Source: Ahniella sp.
Lineage (GTDB): Bacteria; Pseudomonadota; Gammaproteobacteria; Xanthomonadales; Ahniellaceae
Direction of reading: 5' to 3'
Assembly: GCA_016712105.1 (NCBI GenBank)
Contig: JADJRU010000001.1
Coordinates: forward strand, 310,001 to 374,000
Length of the DNA stretch: 64,000 bases
Each line of letters opens with the position of its first letter. The stretch's first letter is position 1. Below the pieces are notes generated by a model that worked only from the letters and a program-made list of their open reading frames with translations, did no database searches and had not been told where the DNA came from. Shown piece by piece: positions 9,298-18,984 of this stretch. Both the position numbers and the translations under genes were made by a program.

Positions 9298-9325
9298 TAA
9301 CTAGCACACTGTGACGCAAATCACA
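9298..9325 (-). promoter_or_regulatory. Perfect CRP/Clp-type palindrome over a candidate promoter
   Basis: TGTGA-N6-TCACA (9310-9325) matches both half-sites of the CRP consensus exactly; Clp of Xanthomonads recognises the same sequence. On the minus strand it is followed by TGCTAGTTA (9306-9298), which fits an extended -10 element and puts transcription start near 9290. The site is then centred about 27 bases upstream of the start, over the -35 region. That position suggests repression or unusual activation of the lipoprotein operon. Site identity is seen; the regulatory sign is inference. Confidence 0.6.
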
Positions 9326-9627
9326 ATTGCGCGATCTCCTGCTTTTCGAACCCGTATCAATGTCGACGCGATCCAGGCACACAAATCAATCAGAGCCATT
9401 TTTGCGCAGCCTGAAGCGGCTTGAGGGCACCGTTGGGATGCTCAGCAACCCTTCGGCCAACTTCCAGCCCAAGCACTGGTCCTCATGATCGTCAGGGACT
9501 GACTCGACCGGGCGTCGCAACCCGTATCCGGCAACTGGCGAATCTCGCGAGTGCCGTCACGATCCGAAAATCCTTGCCCTTGGTTCAGTGCGTGAGTACA
9601 ACCGGCCCGTTTCAGCGCCACCGAGCC
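9326..9627. other. Intergenic, nothing further recognised
   Basis: This stretch lies between the CRP-type site and the end of the methyltransferase gene. I see no coding frame with a credible start, no clear terminator and no repeat shared with other parts of the window. Confidence 0.35.
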
Positions 9628-10293
9628 TTACACCCGAAGGGCCTTCACCCGTTTCGCCACCGACTTCTTGATCACATAAACCGAAGCTGGCGGCACGTTC
9701 CAGATCGTGAAGCCCGTTCTTCGCGCATGCAGCCCGAGCGCACGCATGACTTCGCGTTTCACGGGGCATGTCGGCCCATAGGTGAACTGCACCAATCGCC
9801 CTTGGGGCGAGAGCACCGCAAACGCGGCCTCCAGAATTTCCTGCTGCAGTTCTTTCGACATCGACAAGAGCCCGAGGCCGGAGACGATCACGTCCACTTC
9901 GCCTGGCGTGCAGAAATTGGCCGCCTCGACGATCCGAGGCAACTCACGCGCATCGGCACAGACGATGTTCGCCTGCGGGAATTTTGTGCGCAGGTGCATG
10001 TGCAGGGTTTCGTTCAATTCGAACACCAGCAAACGTTCGCCCGGGATGCCGTGGTCGAGCAGCGCTTCGGTGAACACACCCGTTCCGCCGCCGAGTTCGA
10101 TCACGTGGCCGGACTCTTTCGGCACCTCGCGCATCATCTCGGCAGCCAGTTCCTTGCTGCTCGGTGAAATCGCGGCCGTGGTCAGCGGCGCCTTCAGCCA
10201 TTGCTGAAAGAATGTCCAAGCGGTCACCGCCTGCTGTCGCCGGGCCTTCAGCGTGGCTTTGAGTTTGTCGGTCCGGATCACCATGCCTGCCAT
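9628..10293 (-). CDS. SAM-dependent methyltransferase, phospholipid N-methyltransferase-like
   Basis: About 221 residues. TFFQQWLKAPLTTAAISPSS, near the N-terminus, is followed by the Rossmann SAM-binding motif VIELGGGTGVFTEALL and an acidic motif II region (LLVFELNE). The order and spacing match the PmtA-like family (COG3963) that methylates phosphatidylethanolamine toward phosphatidylcholine, or related membrane-lipid methyltransferases. The ISPSS segment before motif I is characteristic of that family. The start is uncertain: ATG 10293 has a weak GAAAG site, ATG 10344 would add 17 low-complexity residues without a site, and ATG 10284 is also possible. Divergent from nadE. The substrate is inferred from family only. 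Confidence 0.75.
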   Translation of the reverse strand: MAGMVIRTDKLKATLKARRQQAVTAWTFFQQWLKAPLTTAAISPSSKELAAEMMREVPKESGHVIELGGGTGVFTEALLDHGIPGERLLVFELNETLHMHLRTKFPQANIVCADARELPRIVEAANFCTPGEVDVIVSGLGLLSMSKELQQEILEAAFAVLSPQGRLVQFTYGPTCPVKREVMRALGLHARRTGFTIWNVPPASVYVIKKSVAKRVKALRV

Positions 10294-10434
10294 TCTTTCG
10301 TTCAGGTCGCGATCATAAGGGAAGCCACTGCCTTTGCCACCCATTGAGGCAAATCAATCACTTGGAAGGCTATATTTGAACCGGGGATTGGCATACGCTC
10401 CCCTCGCCTGTCCGCACAGCCTGGAGCCCCAGAG

Positions 10435-12048
10435 ATGGCCAATATCCGTATCGCCCTAGCCCAGTTCGACTTCCCGGTTGGGGCCATCGATGCCAATGCC
10501 GACCGGATCCTGGCCCTGACCATGGAAGCCAAAGCAGCCGGCGCCGACTTGATCCTGTTCCCGGAGAGTGCGATTTCGGGGTATCTCGCCGAGGACCTGT
10601 TCCTGCGCCCGAGTTTCATCGCTACCTGCGAGCGGGAACTGGCGCGGATTGCGCCGTTTATCCAGGGGATCGACGCGGTGATTGGGCATCCGCTCGCCGA
10701 CGGTGAGCAGTTGTTCAATGCGCTGAGCTGGATCCGCGATGGCCGTACCCTGGTGCGCTACCGCAAACAGGCGCTGCCCAATTACACGGTGTTTGACGAG
10801 AAACGCTACTTCGACGCGGGGGACCAGGCGGCAGTCGTGGAGCTCCAAGGCGTCCGATTCGGTCCGTTGATCTGCGAAGACGTCTGGGAGGAATTCCCGG
10901 CCCGTCGTGCGCTGCAGGCGGGCGCCGAGGCATTGCTGGTGATCAACGCCTCGCCGTTCGACCCGATCAATCGTGCGCGCCGGCACCAGGTGGTCGCGGC
11001 CCGCGCAAAGCACCATCAGGTGCCCATCGCGTACGTGAACATCGTCGGCGGCCAGGACGACATCGTGTTCGACGGCGGCGCGTTTGTGGCCCATCCCGAT
11101 GGGACCTTGGGTGGCCCGGCACCGGCGTTCGAGGACCACCTGCTGTACGTCGACCTGAACCCGCAGGCGCGTCGATTCGAGCCGATCAATTGGCCAAAAC
11201 CGGAAACCAGTGATGATGCCCGCCTGTATTCGGCGCTCGTCCGTGCCACGCGGGACTATGTCGACAAGAATGGCTTCCCGGGCGTGTTGCTGGGTTTGTC
11301 CGGCGGGGTCGATTCGGCGCTGACGCTGGCCATTGCCGCCGACGCTCTGGGCCCCAAGCGCGTCACGGCGGTGATGATGCCTTCACGGTTCACGTCCGAG
11401 TTGTCGCGACAGGAAGCGGCCGCACAAGCCGATGTGCTGGGTGTGGCCTACCACGTGGTGTCGATCGAGCAGGCCTTCACGGCCTACCGTGAAACACTGG
11501 CGCCCCTGTTCGGCAACCGCCCCCCCGACATCACCGAAGAAAACCTGCAGGCCCGGATCCGCGGCATGATCCTGATGGCGCTGTCGAACAAGTTCGGCGC
11601 CATGGTGCTGAGCACCGGCAACAAGAGCGAAATGGCCTGCGGTTATGCCACCTTGTATGGCGACATGTGCGGCGGTTTCGCCCCCCTGAAAGACGTCTAC
11701 AAGACCGAAGTCTGGGATCTGTGCCGATACCGGAACACCTTGTCACCGGTCATCCCCGAGGTCGTGATCAACCGCCCGCCCTCTGCGGAACTGCGTGACA
11801 ACCAGACCGACCAGGACTCCCTGCCGCCCTACGAACTGCTCGACCAGATCCTGATGCGGTACATCGAACACGACAAATCACGGGCCGAAATCATCAGTGA
11901 AGGGTTTGACGAGGCGACCGTGCAACGGGTCGTGCGAATGGTGCTGCGAAACGAGTACAAGCGCCGCCAGGCCGCACCTGGCCCCCGGATCACGCGCCGG
12001 GCTTTTGGTCGTGACCGCCGCTACCCGATCACGACCGGCTGGCGCTGA
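10435..12048 (+). CDS. nadE: Glutamine-dependent NAD+ synthetase
   Basis: A 537-residue two-domain enzyme that makes NAD+ from deamido-NAD+, ATP and glutamine. Residues ~1-260 are a carbon-nitrogen hydrolase (glutaminase) with the Glu44 (FPES), Lys111 (RKQALPNY) and Cys147 (LICEDVW) triad. Residues ~265-537 are the synthetase with the ATP-binding SGGVDS loop and a STGNKSE motif. The length matches the bacterial single-chain glutamine-dependent type (~540 residues). All key residues are present and no neighbouring gene is obviously co-transcribed. Start ATG 10435; the Shine-Dalgarno is weak (AGAG). Confidence 0.96.
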   Translation: MANIRIALAQFDFPVGAIDANADRILALTMEAKAAGADLILFPESAISGYLAEDLFLRPSFIATCERELARIAPFIQGIDAVIGHPLADGEQLFNALSWIRDGRTLVRYRKQALPNYTVFDEKRYFDAGDQAAVVELQGVRFGPLICEDVWEEFPARRALQAGAEALLVINASPFDPINRARRHQVVAARAKHHQVPIAYVNIVGGQDDIVFDGGAFVAHPDGTLGGPAPAFEDHLLYVDLNPQARRFEPINWPKPETSDDARLYSALVRATRDYVDKNGFPGVLLGLSGGVDSALTLAIAADALGPKRVTAVMMPSRFTSELSRQEAAAQADVLGVAYHVVSIEQAFTAYRETLAPLFGNRPPDITEENLQARIRGMILMALSNKFGAMVLSTGNKSEMACGYATLYGDMCGGFAPLKDVYKTEVWDLCRYRNTLSPVIPEVVINRPPSAELRDNQTDQDSLPPYELLDQILMRYIEHDKSRAEIISEGFDEATVQRVVRMVLRNEYKRRQAAPGPRITRRAFGRDRRYPITTGWR

Positions 12049-12184
12049 CGAAGCCGACGCCACGCCATTGTTTGCAAGTTGACATGCTTCAGCCGGTCAA
12101 GAGGCATTGAGCTTTGCATGGCTTGGGTGTTCAATCCGGACAGGTTGCGCCGCCGCGGCGCATGCTCTTTCGAGCGGAGGGGTG

Positions 12185-13039
12185 ATGAAGCCTAAACAGG
12201 CGTTGATGGCGCTGTTTCTTTTGGTCTGTACCGGTCTGCTGCACGCAGCGCCACGCGCCGGTTTTTATGCCGACTACCAAAAAGTCACCGATCCCGATTT
12301 CAAGGAATGGAATACAGCCTTCCGAAAGGAACGCGCGCTTGAGGGCATTGCCGAAGAGCTCAATTCGATGGTGCGCATTCCGAGCCCGATTGCGCTCTCA
12401 CTGGAAGAATGTGGCGAAGCCAACGCTTTCTACGACCCGGAAGCCCGTCGCGTGTCCTTGTGCTACGAAATGGCCTCGGAACTCATCGATCTGTTCGGGG
12501 AAGACCGGTCCGAGGAGGAAGTGGACGATCTGGTCTCCGGCACCATGATGTTCTTCCTGGGCCACGAAGTGGGCCATGCGCTGACCGATGTCCTTGACCT
12601 GCCCATCACCGGGCGCGAAGAGGATGCCGCCGATCAGCTCGCCGTGCTGATGCTGTCCGATGGCAGCGAAGACTCTGAGCTTGCATTGATTGCCGCTGCC
12701 GAAACCTTTGCGACCTGGGCCGAAGATGCCGAAGCCGATGAAGACTCCTTTGCCGACGAACACTCCCTGGACGAACAGCGGCTCTACAACATCCTCTGCT
12801 GGTCCTACGGCCGTGATCCGGAAGCCTATGAAGACTTCGTCACCGACGGCCTGCTGCCGGAAGACCGCGCGGACGGCTGCGCCGAAGAATTCGAACGACT
12901 CGAGCGGTCCTGGAACCGCCTGCTGGAAGAACACCTCATCACCGACTCGCCGATGCGCCGCCGCAACGCAGAATCGGACGATCAAGAAGAGGCGGAAGAG
13001 GAAGAAGATCTGGAAACGGTCGGATACAAGCGCCGCTGA
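12185..13039 (+). CDS. Secreted DUF4344 metallopeptidase-like protein
   Basis: A 284-residue protein with an N-terminal signal peptide (ALMALFLLVCTGLLHAAP, cleavage after ~residue 22). FFLGHEVGHAL carries an HExxH zinc motif, and EEDAADQLAVLML downstream supplies a likely third ligand and helix. This arrangement matches DUF4344, a putative metallopeptidase family of unknown substrate. The C-terminal ~30 residues are very acidic (EEAEEEEDLE). The start at 12185 follows GGAGGGG directly; a frame opening at 12107 lacks a signal sequence and ribosome site. Expected location is the periplasm. Confidence 0.82.
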   Translation: MKPKQALMALFLLVCTGLLHAAPRAGFYADYQKVTDPDFKEWNTAFRKERALEGIAEELNSMVRIPSPIALSLEECGEANAFYDPEARRVSLCYEMASELIDLFGEDRSEEEVDDLVSGTMMFFLGHEVGHALTDVLDLPITGREEDAADQLAVLMLSDGSEDSELALIAAAETFATWAEDAEADEDSFADEHSLDEQRLYNILCWSYGRDPEAYEDFVTDGLLPEDRADGCAEEFERLERSWNRLLEEHLITDSPMRRRNAESDDQEEAEEEEDLETVGYKRR

Positions 13040-13126
13040 CCTCACACCCGTTCGGCTCGTCACGACCCGGCCGGTCCGCCTTGATGGATATCCACCCCAC
13101 CGCAGTGCACTCAAAGGAAACCATTC

Positions 13127-13351
13127 ATGCAACGCTGGGTCAAACTGCCGAATGGCAACGTCGTTGATGCGAACCGCATCGTCACCATTTCGAAACCCGA
13201 GTCGTATCCCAAGATGGACGAAGAGGGCAACGACGGGATCGAGTATGCGGTCACGATCGGTCTTGGTTTTTCGCGCGACCAGCAACTGATGGTCACCGGC
13301 ACCAAGGAAGACATTTCCGCGGTGATCAAGAACCTGCTCGGCGCCGGCTGA
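13127..13351 (+). CDS. Small hypothetical protein
   Basis: A 74-residue soluble protein beginning MQRWVKLPNGNVVDANRIVT with an AAGGAAA ribosome site 6-12 bases upstream. The pattern of beta strands and a closing helix (KEDISAVIKNLL) looks like a compact alpha/beta domain. I do not recognise the family. It lies 87 bases after the metallopeptidase gene in the same direction and 84 bases before the GGDEF-type gene; a shared transcript with the peptidase is possible. Confidence 0.6.
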   Translation: MQRWVKLPNGNVVDANRIVTISKPESYPKMDEEGNDGIEYAVTIGLGFSRDQQLMVTGTKEDISAVIKNLLGAG

Positions 13352-13435
13352 GCCCGCGCCGTTGCGGCAAGACATGGGCGCACTCCCCACGCCATTGATG
13401 ACGGACCGGCGACTTAGCCAAGCGCGCACGCTGCC

Positions 13436-16107
13436 ATGACAGGAGCCCTACCCGCGTGGAAGCGGTATTGGATGCCCTGGACAGCACTCGCGCTGGCTTT
13501 GGGCATCATCTGGCTGATGGTGCTGCGCCAATATCACCCGGGCGGCAATGCCGTGAGCTCCATGGAGCGGCTGCCCCTGCTGTTGGTGGCCGCTGTGTTC
13601 GCCGGCCTCGCCGCCTGGCGCGGCCGCGGACGAGAGCGCACGGCCTGGACGTGTTTGACACTGGCCATTGTTGCCATTCTGGCCGGCGAACTGGCATGGG
13701 CATCCCAGTTCATCAGGGGTGGCACCAATCCCGCATTCGGCTTGTCGGATGTGTTTTACCTCAGCTATTTCCCGTTGATCACGACCGGCATCCTGATGCT
13801 TCCGAAGCGCATCACCGGACGCACCGATGGCCTGCGTTTCCTGCTGGATGCCGGCATCGTCGTGGTCGGCGGCGGCATGATGGTCTGGCTGTTTGCGGTG
13901 CAACCCGCCCTGGTCCGTCATGGTGATGCCGTGGCCGGTTACGTGGCGCTGGCGTATGCCATTGGCAACCTGCTGACTGTCCTGGCAGCGGCGACCGTGC
14001 TGCTGCGGTTGCCCGTCGGCAGCGCTCGTCGCGTGTACCTCATGATCGGGTTTTCCTGCTTGCCAGCTTTTCGGGCGACATGGTTTGGGTACTTCAGCAA
14101 TTGCTGCCGAACACCAGCGACATTTCAGGATGGGCGCGTTTGTTGTGGTTCGCGCAAGCCTTGTTCCTGGTGCTTGCCGGCGAATTGCATCACCGGTTCC
14201 ATCCCGACTGGACCCAATCGCCCAGTCAGGCCCAGGCATCGTCACCGGCACTGCCGTATCTGGCCTTGCTGATGGGTTACGGGTTGGTCGGATGGGTTGC
14301 CTTGCGCGGTGATCTGACAGTGCTCCGGACCCTGCTCGTTGGCGGCTTGATGCTGACCCTTCTGGTGGTGATGCGTCAGGCACTGGCTCATATCGAAAGC
14401 ACGCGGCATCAGCAAGAGCGAGAGCGACTCGCATCCGAGTCCAAACTCGCCAAACTGATCGAGAACGCCGCCGAGGGCATTGTCGTGTTGAATGCCAACT
14501 ATCGCGTGCTGTACGCAAGCCCGGCGGTAGGCCGATTGTTGCAACTGCCGCACGATCGACTGATGAACCGTTCGATGCTCGAGTTCCTCGTGCCCGACGA
14601 TGGTGAGTCACTTCGCCAATGTCTCGCCGAGCTGGGCGAGGCCACCGGCCGGGTCACGCGAAAGTTGATGCTGCGCTTGATGCCACAAGGGACGGGCCTG
14701 AGCTGGGTGGAGGCCACACTCAGTGACCGTCGTCGTGACCCGGAACTGGCCGGCATCGTGATCAACCTGCGTGACGTGACGGAACACCATCAACTCGAGG
14801 ATCAGATCCGTTTCGAGGCATTACACGACGCGCTGACCCAGTTGCCGAACCGGGACTTGTTCCTGGATCGAACCACCCGGGCACTGCACGGCAGCGAGCC
14901 CGGCAGCATGGCAGTCATGGTGATCGACCTGAACCAGCTGCGCCAGATCAACGACAGTCTCGGCCACAGCTTTGGCGATCAAGCCCTGGTCATCACAGCC
15001 GATCGGCTGCGCGCCGTGTTGGGCAGCGACGGCACACTCGCGCGATTGAGCGCGGAGGATTTTGCCGTGCTGATTGAAGCGAGCCAGATCGATCACCGTG
15101 CCGACCAGATCCACGCAGCGTTTGCCGAACCATTCGTGATCGGCCAGCACCGAATGCCGGTGAGTCTGGACATCGGAGTCGCCGTGGCGCGCACCGGTGC
15201 CACAGCACAGGAACTGCTGCGTGATGCCGACACCGCCTGTACGCGCGCCAAGGAACAACCCGGCAAACGCCGTTATGAACGATTTGTCGTCGAACAACAC
15301 GAACAAGCGATGGCGTGGCTGGCATTACAGTCGACCCTTCCGGAAGCACTCGCCAGCGGTCGCCTGTGTGTTTATCTCGAACCCATCGTGAGCCTGATCG
15401 ACGGATTCCCGTTCGGGCTTCGTCCGCGCTTGCGCTGGACTGATCCGGCCAAGGCTGCGTTCCCGATCGAACGCGTACGCGAAGTCATTGCCAGCGGTAA
15501 TGAACTGGGTCTCAAAGTGGGTGAATGGGTCATCGCCGCTGCCGAACGGGAATACGCCTCGGTCCTGCGCTTTCTGCCGGCGGCTGCGTCTCTGTCACTG
15601 CTCAGCCCGGTCGCCACGTCGCATTTGCTGACCGGCGAGTTGCCGACGCGAACGCGTGACCGCACGACCGAACTCGGCATTCCACCGGTGAATCTGTTGT
15701 TCTCGGTCACCGAGTCCAGCCTGTTCGTCGAACAAGGGGCCGGGCTGGAGCGATTGCGCGAGCTCCGCGCGGTCGGCGCCCGGCTGGCGCTTGCCGAGTT
15801 TGGTGGTCGTGGGTCCTCCCTCGCCGCGCTGCAGGAGCCGATGCTCGATGCGATCGTTCTGGCCCGCGAACTGGTCTCCCGGCTTGGTCCCCACAGTCGT
15901 GCGAACGCGTTGGTCCGCGGGGTCATTGCCGCGGCCGAATCGGTTGGTACCCGCGTCATCGCCGCGGGCGTCGAAACCGACGCCCAACAGGAGGCCTTGA
16001 TCGACCAGGGCTGCCTGTACGGGATTGGCCCAGCGCTGGCCAAGCCCATGGCGGCCGAACATCTGTTGCCCTGGCTTGGCGCGCGGTTCAACGAACGGGA
16101 CAGCTGA
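13436..16107 (+). pseudogene. Membrane PAS-GGDEF-EAL protein with degenerate domains, frameshifted near 14055
   Basis: The joined product is ~890 residues. The N-terminal ~310 residues hold eight or more membrane helices, then come a PAS domain (IENAAEGIVVLNANYRVLYA), a GGDEF-like domain and an EAL-like domain. The GGDEF motif reads SAEDF. The EAL motif region reads GLRPRLRW, and the usual DDFGTGYSSL reads AEFGGRGSSL. Both catalytic centres are therefore altered and the protein is more likely a signalling receptor or scaffold than a c-di-GMP enzyme. At TTTTCCTGCTT (14051-14061) one base is missing: the first frame becomes nonsense to 14272 while the second continues correctly (LLASFSGDMVWVLQQ). 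The 2672-base span is one base short of an open frame. Probably a sequence error. Confidence 0.75.
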
Positions 16108-16200
16108 GTACCGAGCGTCCTGCCTTGTCCGGGACATCTTCTCGACATGCCCTTGGCGCCGGCCAATGTCAGAATATCAGGCTAATCAAGGAGCCTTGCC

Positions 16201-16800
16201 ATGTTCACCGGTCTTGTCCAAACCATGGGTTGTGTCCGAGGGATCGAACCCATCGGCGGGGATGTGCGCATCCTCATCGACACCCCCGTGCACCCGGCAT
16301 TCGAACGTGTTGCGTTGGGCGACAGCATCGCGCACGCGGGCGTGTGCCTGACCGTGATTTCGATCGATGGCCGCTGCCTGGGATATGACGTGTCGACGGA
16401 AACGCTGTCGCGGACGACCCTCGGCCGGTGGCAGTCCGGCAGCAAAGTGAATCTGGAGGCCTCGCTCCGTGTCGGCGATTCACTGGGCGGGCATTTGGTC
16501 AGCGGCCACGTGGATGGTGTCGGCCAGTTGCTGGAACGCCATGACGACGCACGGGCGCTGCGGATGCGGTTCTCCGTACCCGCCGCACTGGCGCCCTTGG
16601 TCGCTGAAAAGGGCTCGATCGCCATTGACGGGGTCAGCCTGACCATCAATGCCGTCGACCGCGATTCGTTCTGGGTTGCGTTGATTCCGCATACCGCCGA
16701 AGTCACCACCTTGGGCGGCCTGGTGGCCGGCGATCCGGTGAACCTGGAAGTGGACCAGATCGCGCGGTATGTAGCGCGGCTGCGCGAGTTTTCTGCGTAG
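16201..16800 (+). CDS. ribE: Riboflavin synthase, alpha subunit
   Basis: A 199-residue protein of two homologous beta-barrel lumazine-binding domains. It dismutates two 6,7-dimethyl-8-ribityllumazine molecules to riboflavin. The N-terminus MFTGLVQTMG is diagnostic (MFTGIV in most homologues). Each half carries its conserved pocket motif: GVCLTV in the first and DGVSLTIN in the second. AAGGAG lies 9 bases upstream of the ATG. No other rib gene is adjacent, and no FMN riboswitch-like leader was seen in the ~90 bases upstream. Cytoplasmic. Confidence 0.95.
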   Translation: MFTGLVQTMGCVRGIEPIGGDVRILIDTPVHPAFERVALGDSIAHAGVCLTVISIDGRCLGYDVSTETLSRTTLGRWQSGSKVNLEASLRVGDSLGGHLVSGHVDGVGQLLERHDDARALRMRFSVPAALAPLVAEKGSIAIDGVSLTINAVDRDSFWVALIPHTAEVTTLGGLVAGDPVNLEVDQIARYVARLREFSA

Positions 16801-16884
16801 CCCCCAGAACACCGCTTCGCAACAAATCGTCAAGAATACTTTCATGCTCTTGGCGGTGACCTGCCGTCACGCCAAAGTGTCTGG

Positions 16885-17899
16885 ATGACAGAAATATTTC
16901 TCCCCTCGACGGGTGCTACGAGCCGAACCCGGCGACACATCCTGATCCGCTTCGGCGCGTTGCTGGCGACATTCGCGATGGCCACGATGGCGCACGCGCA
17001 GCAACTCGATCGTCCCGACGGCACCGAATTCCGGTATCTGACCTGGAACGTGGCACGCGAGAACTTCGTGGATCAGTCGGCCGCGATCCGCCAGGTGCTC
17101 AATGTGCTGGATGCCGATGTGATCCTGTTCGACGAACTGCCCGAACCGGTGACCGAAGAGAGTCTCGCGGCCTTTGCAGCAAGTCTCGACCATGGGCCGT
17201 ATCTCAGCGTGTTGGGCAAGGGCGGCGGCAGTTACCAGCGTTCGGCCGTGCTGGCACGGACCCCGCTCACGCGTGTCGATTCGTTTGATGTCCTGAAGTA
17301 CCCGACCGATGCGGCAAACCGCTGGCTCAACGGCGTCGGGCGCATGCGCGAAGTGCTTGGCCCAGAATCTCGACCTCGGCATTCCCACTGCCGCCGCGGA
17401 TATCCAGATGGGTCCGGGCACGCTGATGGTGGTGGGCGTGGACCTTCAATGCTGCGGCAACAGCGCCGGCGCATGGGAGGAAGACCGTCGTCGTGTGGAG
17501 GCCAAGGCCATCCGCTCGGCAGTCGATGCGCACTGGCAACAACAGGCAGCAGTGATCGTTTCAGGTGACTTCAACAACGTCCAGGGTATGGTGCCGATCG
17601 ACCTGATCAACGGTGTCGGCACCGCGCCGGCCCACCGGCAGTTGGCTCGCGCCGAAGCGTTCCATGTGGATGGCAAGACCGACTGGACCTGGGATGGCCG
17701 CGGCACGGAGTTTCCGTCCCGGGCAATGGACCATGTGCTCCACAGCGCAGCGCTCGAAGTGCTGAACGCCACGGTATTCGATACCGAACTGCTGGACGCC
17801 GAAACACGCGCGAAACTTGGGCTGGATGCCGAACTGTCGAAACAGTGTTCCGACCACCGACCGATCCTTGTCGACTTCCGGTGGCGCGACTCGCGCTGA
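16885..17899 (+). pseudogene. Secreted endonuclease/exonuclease/phosphatase-family protein, frameshifted near 17355
   Basis: The joined product is ~338 residues with a signal peptide ending near AMATMAHAQ (residue ~38). It carries all the EEP-fold (DNase I-like) motifs: TWNV near the start, FDELPEP with the metal-binding Glu, SGDFNN, and the C-terminal SDHRPIL. Such exported enzymes cleave nucleic acids or phosphate esters; the substrate is not clear. At GAAGTGCTTGGCC (about 17351-17363) one extra base shifts the frame. Removing it gives the continuous EVLAQNLDLGIP and leads in frame to the stop at 17899. The span of 1015 bases is one over a multiple of three. Probably a sequence error. Confidence 0.72.
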
Positions 17900-17966
17900 G
17901 TTTGATCACCGTCAAGGTGACAAGTCATCGCTGGTGCTGTGATTCATGGGTGTCCAGGAGACCCAC

Positions 17967-18470
17967 ATGAACCGTGAGCACAAGTGGCCGATCGCGATAC
18001 AAGGTTTGCACTGGCTGATGGCCGCATTGCTGATCGTGCAATGGGCCAGCGGCGAATGGGACGACTGGCTCGGCGTGCGCACCCATGTATCGCTGGGTTT
18101 GTTGGTCCTGATGCTGGCGGTCCTTCGACTGGTAGCGCGACTGGCGCTCAAGCATCCGCCCGCGACCCATGCGCCGACCTTGCCCGACCGGCTAGCAAGC
18201 TTCGTCCATGTACTGTTCTACGTGATCATGTTCCTGTTGCCGATCTCCGGCATCCTGTGGCGTCAGGCACGCGGCAAGGTTGTTTCGTTTTTCGACTGGT
18301 TCAACCTGCCTTCGCTCATCACCCCTGACAAGGGTTTGGCAGACTTCTGCCACGAAACACACGAAATCCTGGCGCTGGTGTTCCTGGTCCTGCTGGGTGT
18401 CCATGTCGCCGGTGCGCTCAAACGCCAATGGATCGACCGGCAGCCGATTCTCTCGCGGATGTGGCCCTGA
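17967..18470 (+). CDS. Cytochrome b561 family protein
   Basis: A 167-residue integral membrane protein with four hydrophobic helices, of the bacterial CybB-type b561 family (di-heme, quinol or superoxide-linked electron transfer in the inner membrane). Candidate heme-ligand histidines are IQGLHW (helix 1), RTHVSLG (helix 2), FVHVLFY and the C-terminal LGVHVAG. The chosen start, ATG 17967, has CAGGAG 6 bases upstream; an earlier ATG at 17946 lacks a site. It lies 67 bases after the EEP-family gene, so it may share a transcript. The partner is unknown. Confidence 0.85.
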   Translation: MNREHKWPIAIQGLHWLMAALLIVQWASGEWDDWLGVRTHVSLGLLVLMLAVLRLVARLALKHPPATHAPTLPDRLASFVHVLFYVIMFLLPISGILWRQARGKVVSFFDWFNLPSLITPDKGLADFCHETHEILALVFLVLLGVHVAGALKRQWIDRQPILSRMWP

Positions 18471-18603
18471 TTCGAGCGACACCCGTTCAAACTGCAAGAA
18501 TCCTGATCGCACAGTTCGACACACTTCTTCGTGCATCAAACTGGGTGCTGAATTTCCGTGTTGGGTAATGACCTGCGCCATGGTCCGGAACCCCGAAACA
18601 AGC

Positions 18604-18700
18604 CGTCATTGCGAGGAGCGCAGCGACGCGGCAATCCTGTACTTGCCTGGAGCTTGGTTGCAAGCACTAGATTGCCGCGCCCTTCGGGCTCGCAATGACG
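18604..18700. repeat. 97-bp palindromic interspersed repeat, copy A
   Basis: The outer arms CGTCATTGCGAG and CTCGCAATGACG are perfect inverses. Inside them GCGGCAATC and GATTGCCGC pair again, leaving side hairpins. The same architecture recurs at 62699-62800 in this window. It lies in a 514-base gene-free stretch (18471-18984) between the cytochrome b561 and ettA genes; the rest of that stretch holds only the candidate ettA promoter. Repeats of this type are REP-like elements usually mobilised by RAYT transposases, none of which is present here. Confidence 0.75.
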
Positions 18701-18920
18701 AGTCAGCTTTTTGCCCATCCAGCTTCGGCAAATACCGGTTCGCAGCGAAAATCGCTCCTGCATTTTGAGCGTCAGTGGGTGCTGATCGGGAAGCCAGACA
18801 CCCTGACGAACGGAATCCATCCCCCAGGCAAATTCCGGGCTTCCCGGGCGTTCATGCACCGAAAACGGCCGGGAATGGGCCCAACGGGTCGCCGCAATCG
18901 CCAACCGGCGCGGTTCTGAC

Positions 18921-18949
18921 TTGTCGGCTCGACCGGAAGCGCCGACAAT
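18921..18949 (+). promoter_or_regulatory. Candidate promoter of ettA
   Basis: TTGTCG (18921-18926), a 17-base spacer and GACAAT (18944-18949) lie 36 bases before the ettA ATG. GGAGG at 18950-18954 is too far from the ATG to be its ribosome site. A moderate match only. Confidence 0.35.
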
Positions 18950-18984
18950 GGAGGACTTTTCTCGACTCCAAGGGCGGCCTCGCC

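Noticed and set aside
16108..16200. FMN riboswitch before riboflavin synthase
   Set aside because: The gap is only 93 bases and has none of the conserved RFN-element segments.
18775..18984. N-terminal extension of EttA by ~70 residues
   Set aside because: The frame is open by chance; EttA homologues start at MQYIYTM and the added part is Pro/Arg-rich without homology.
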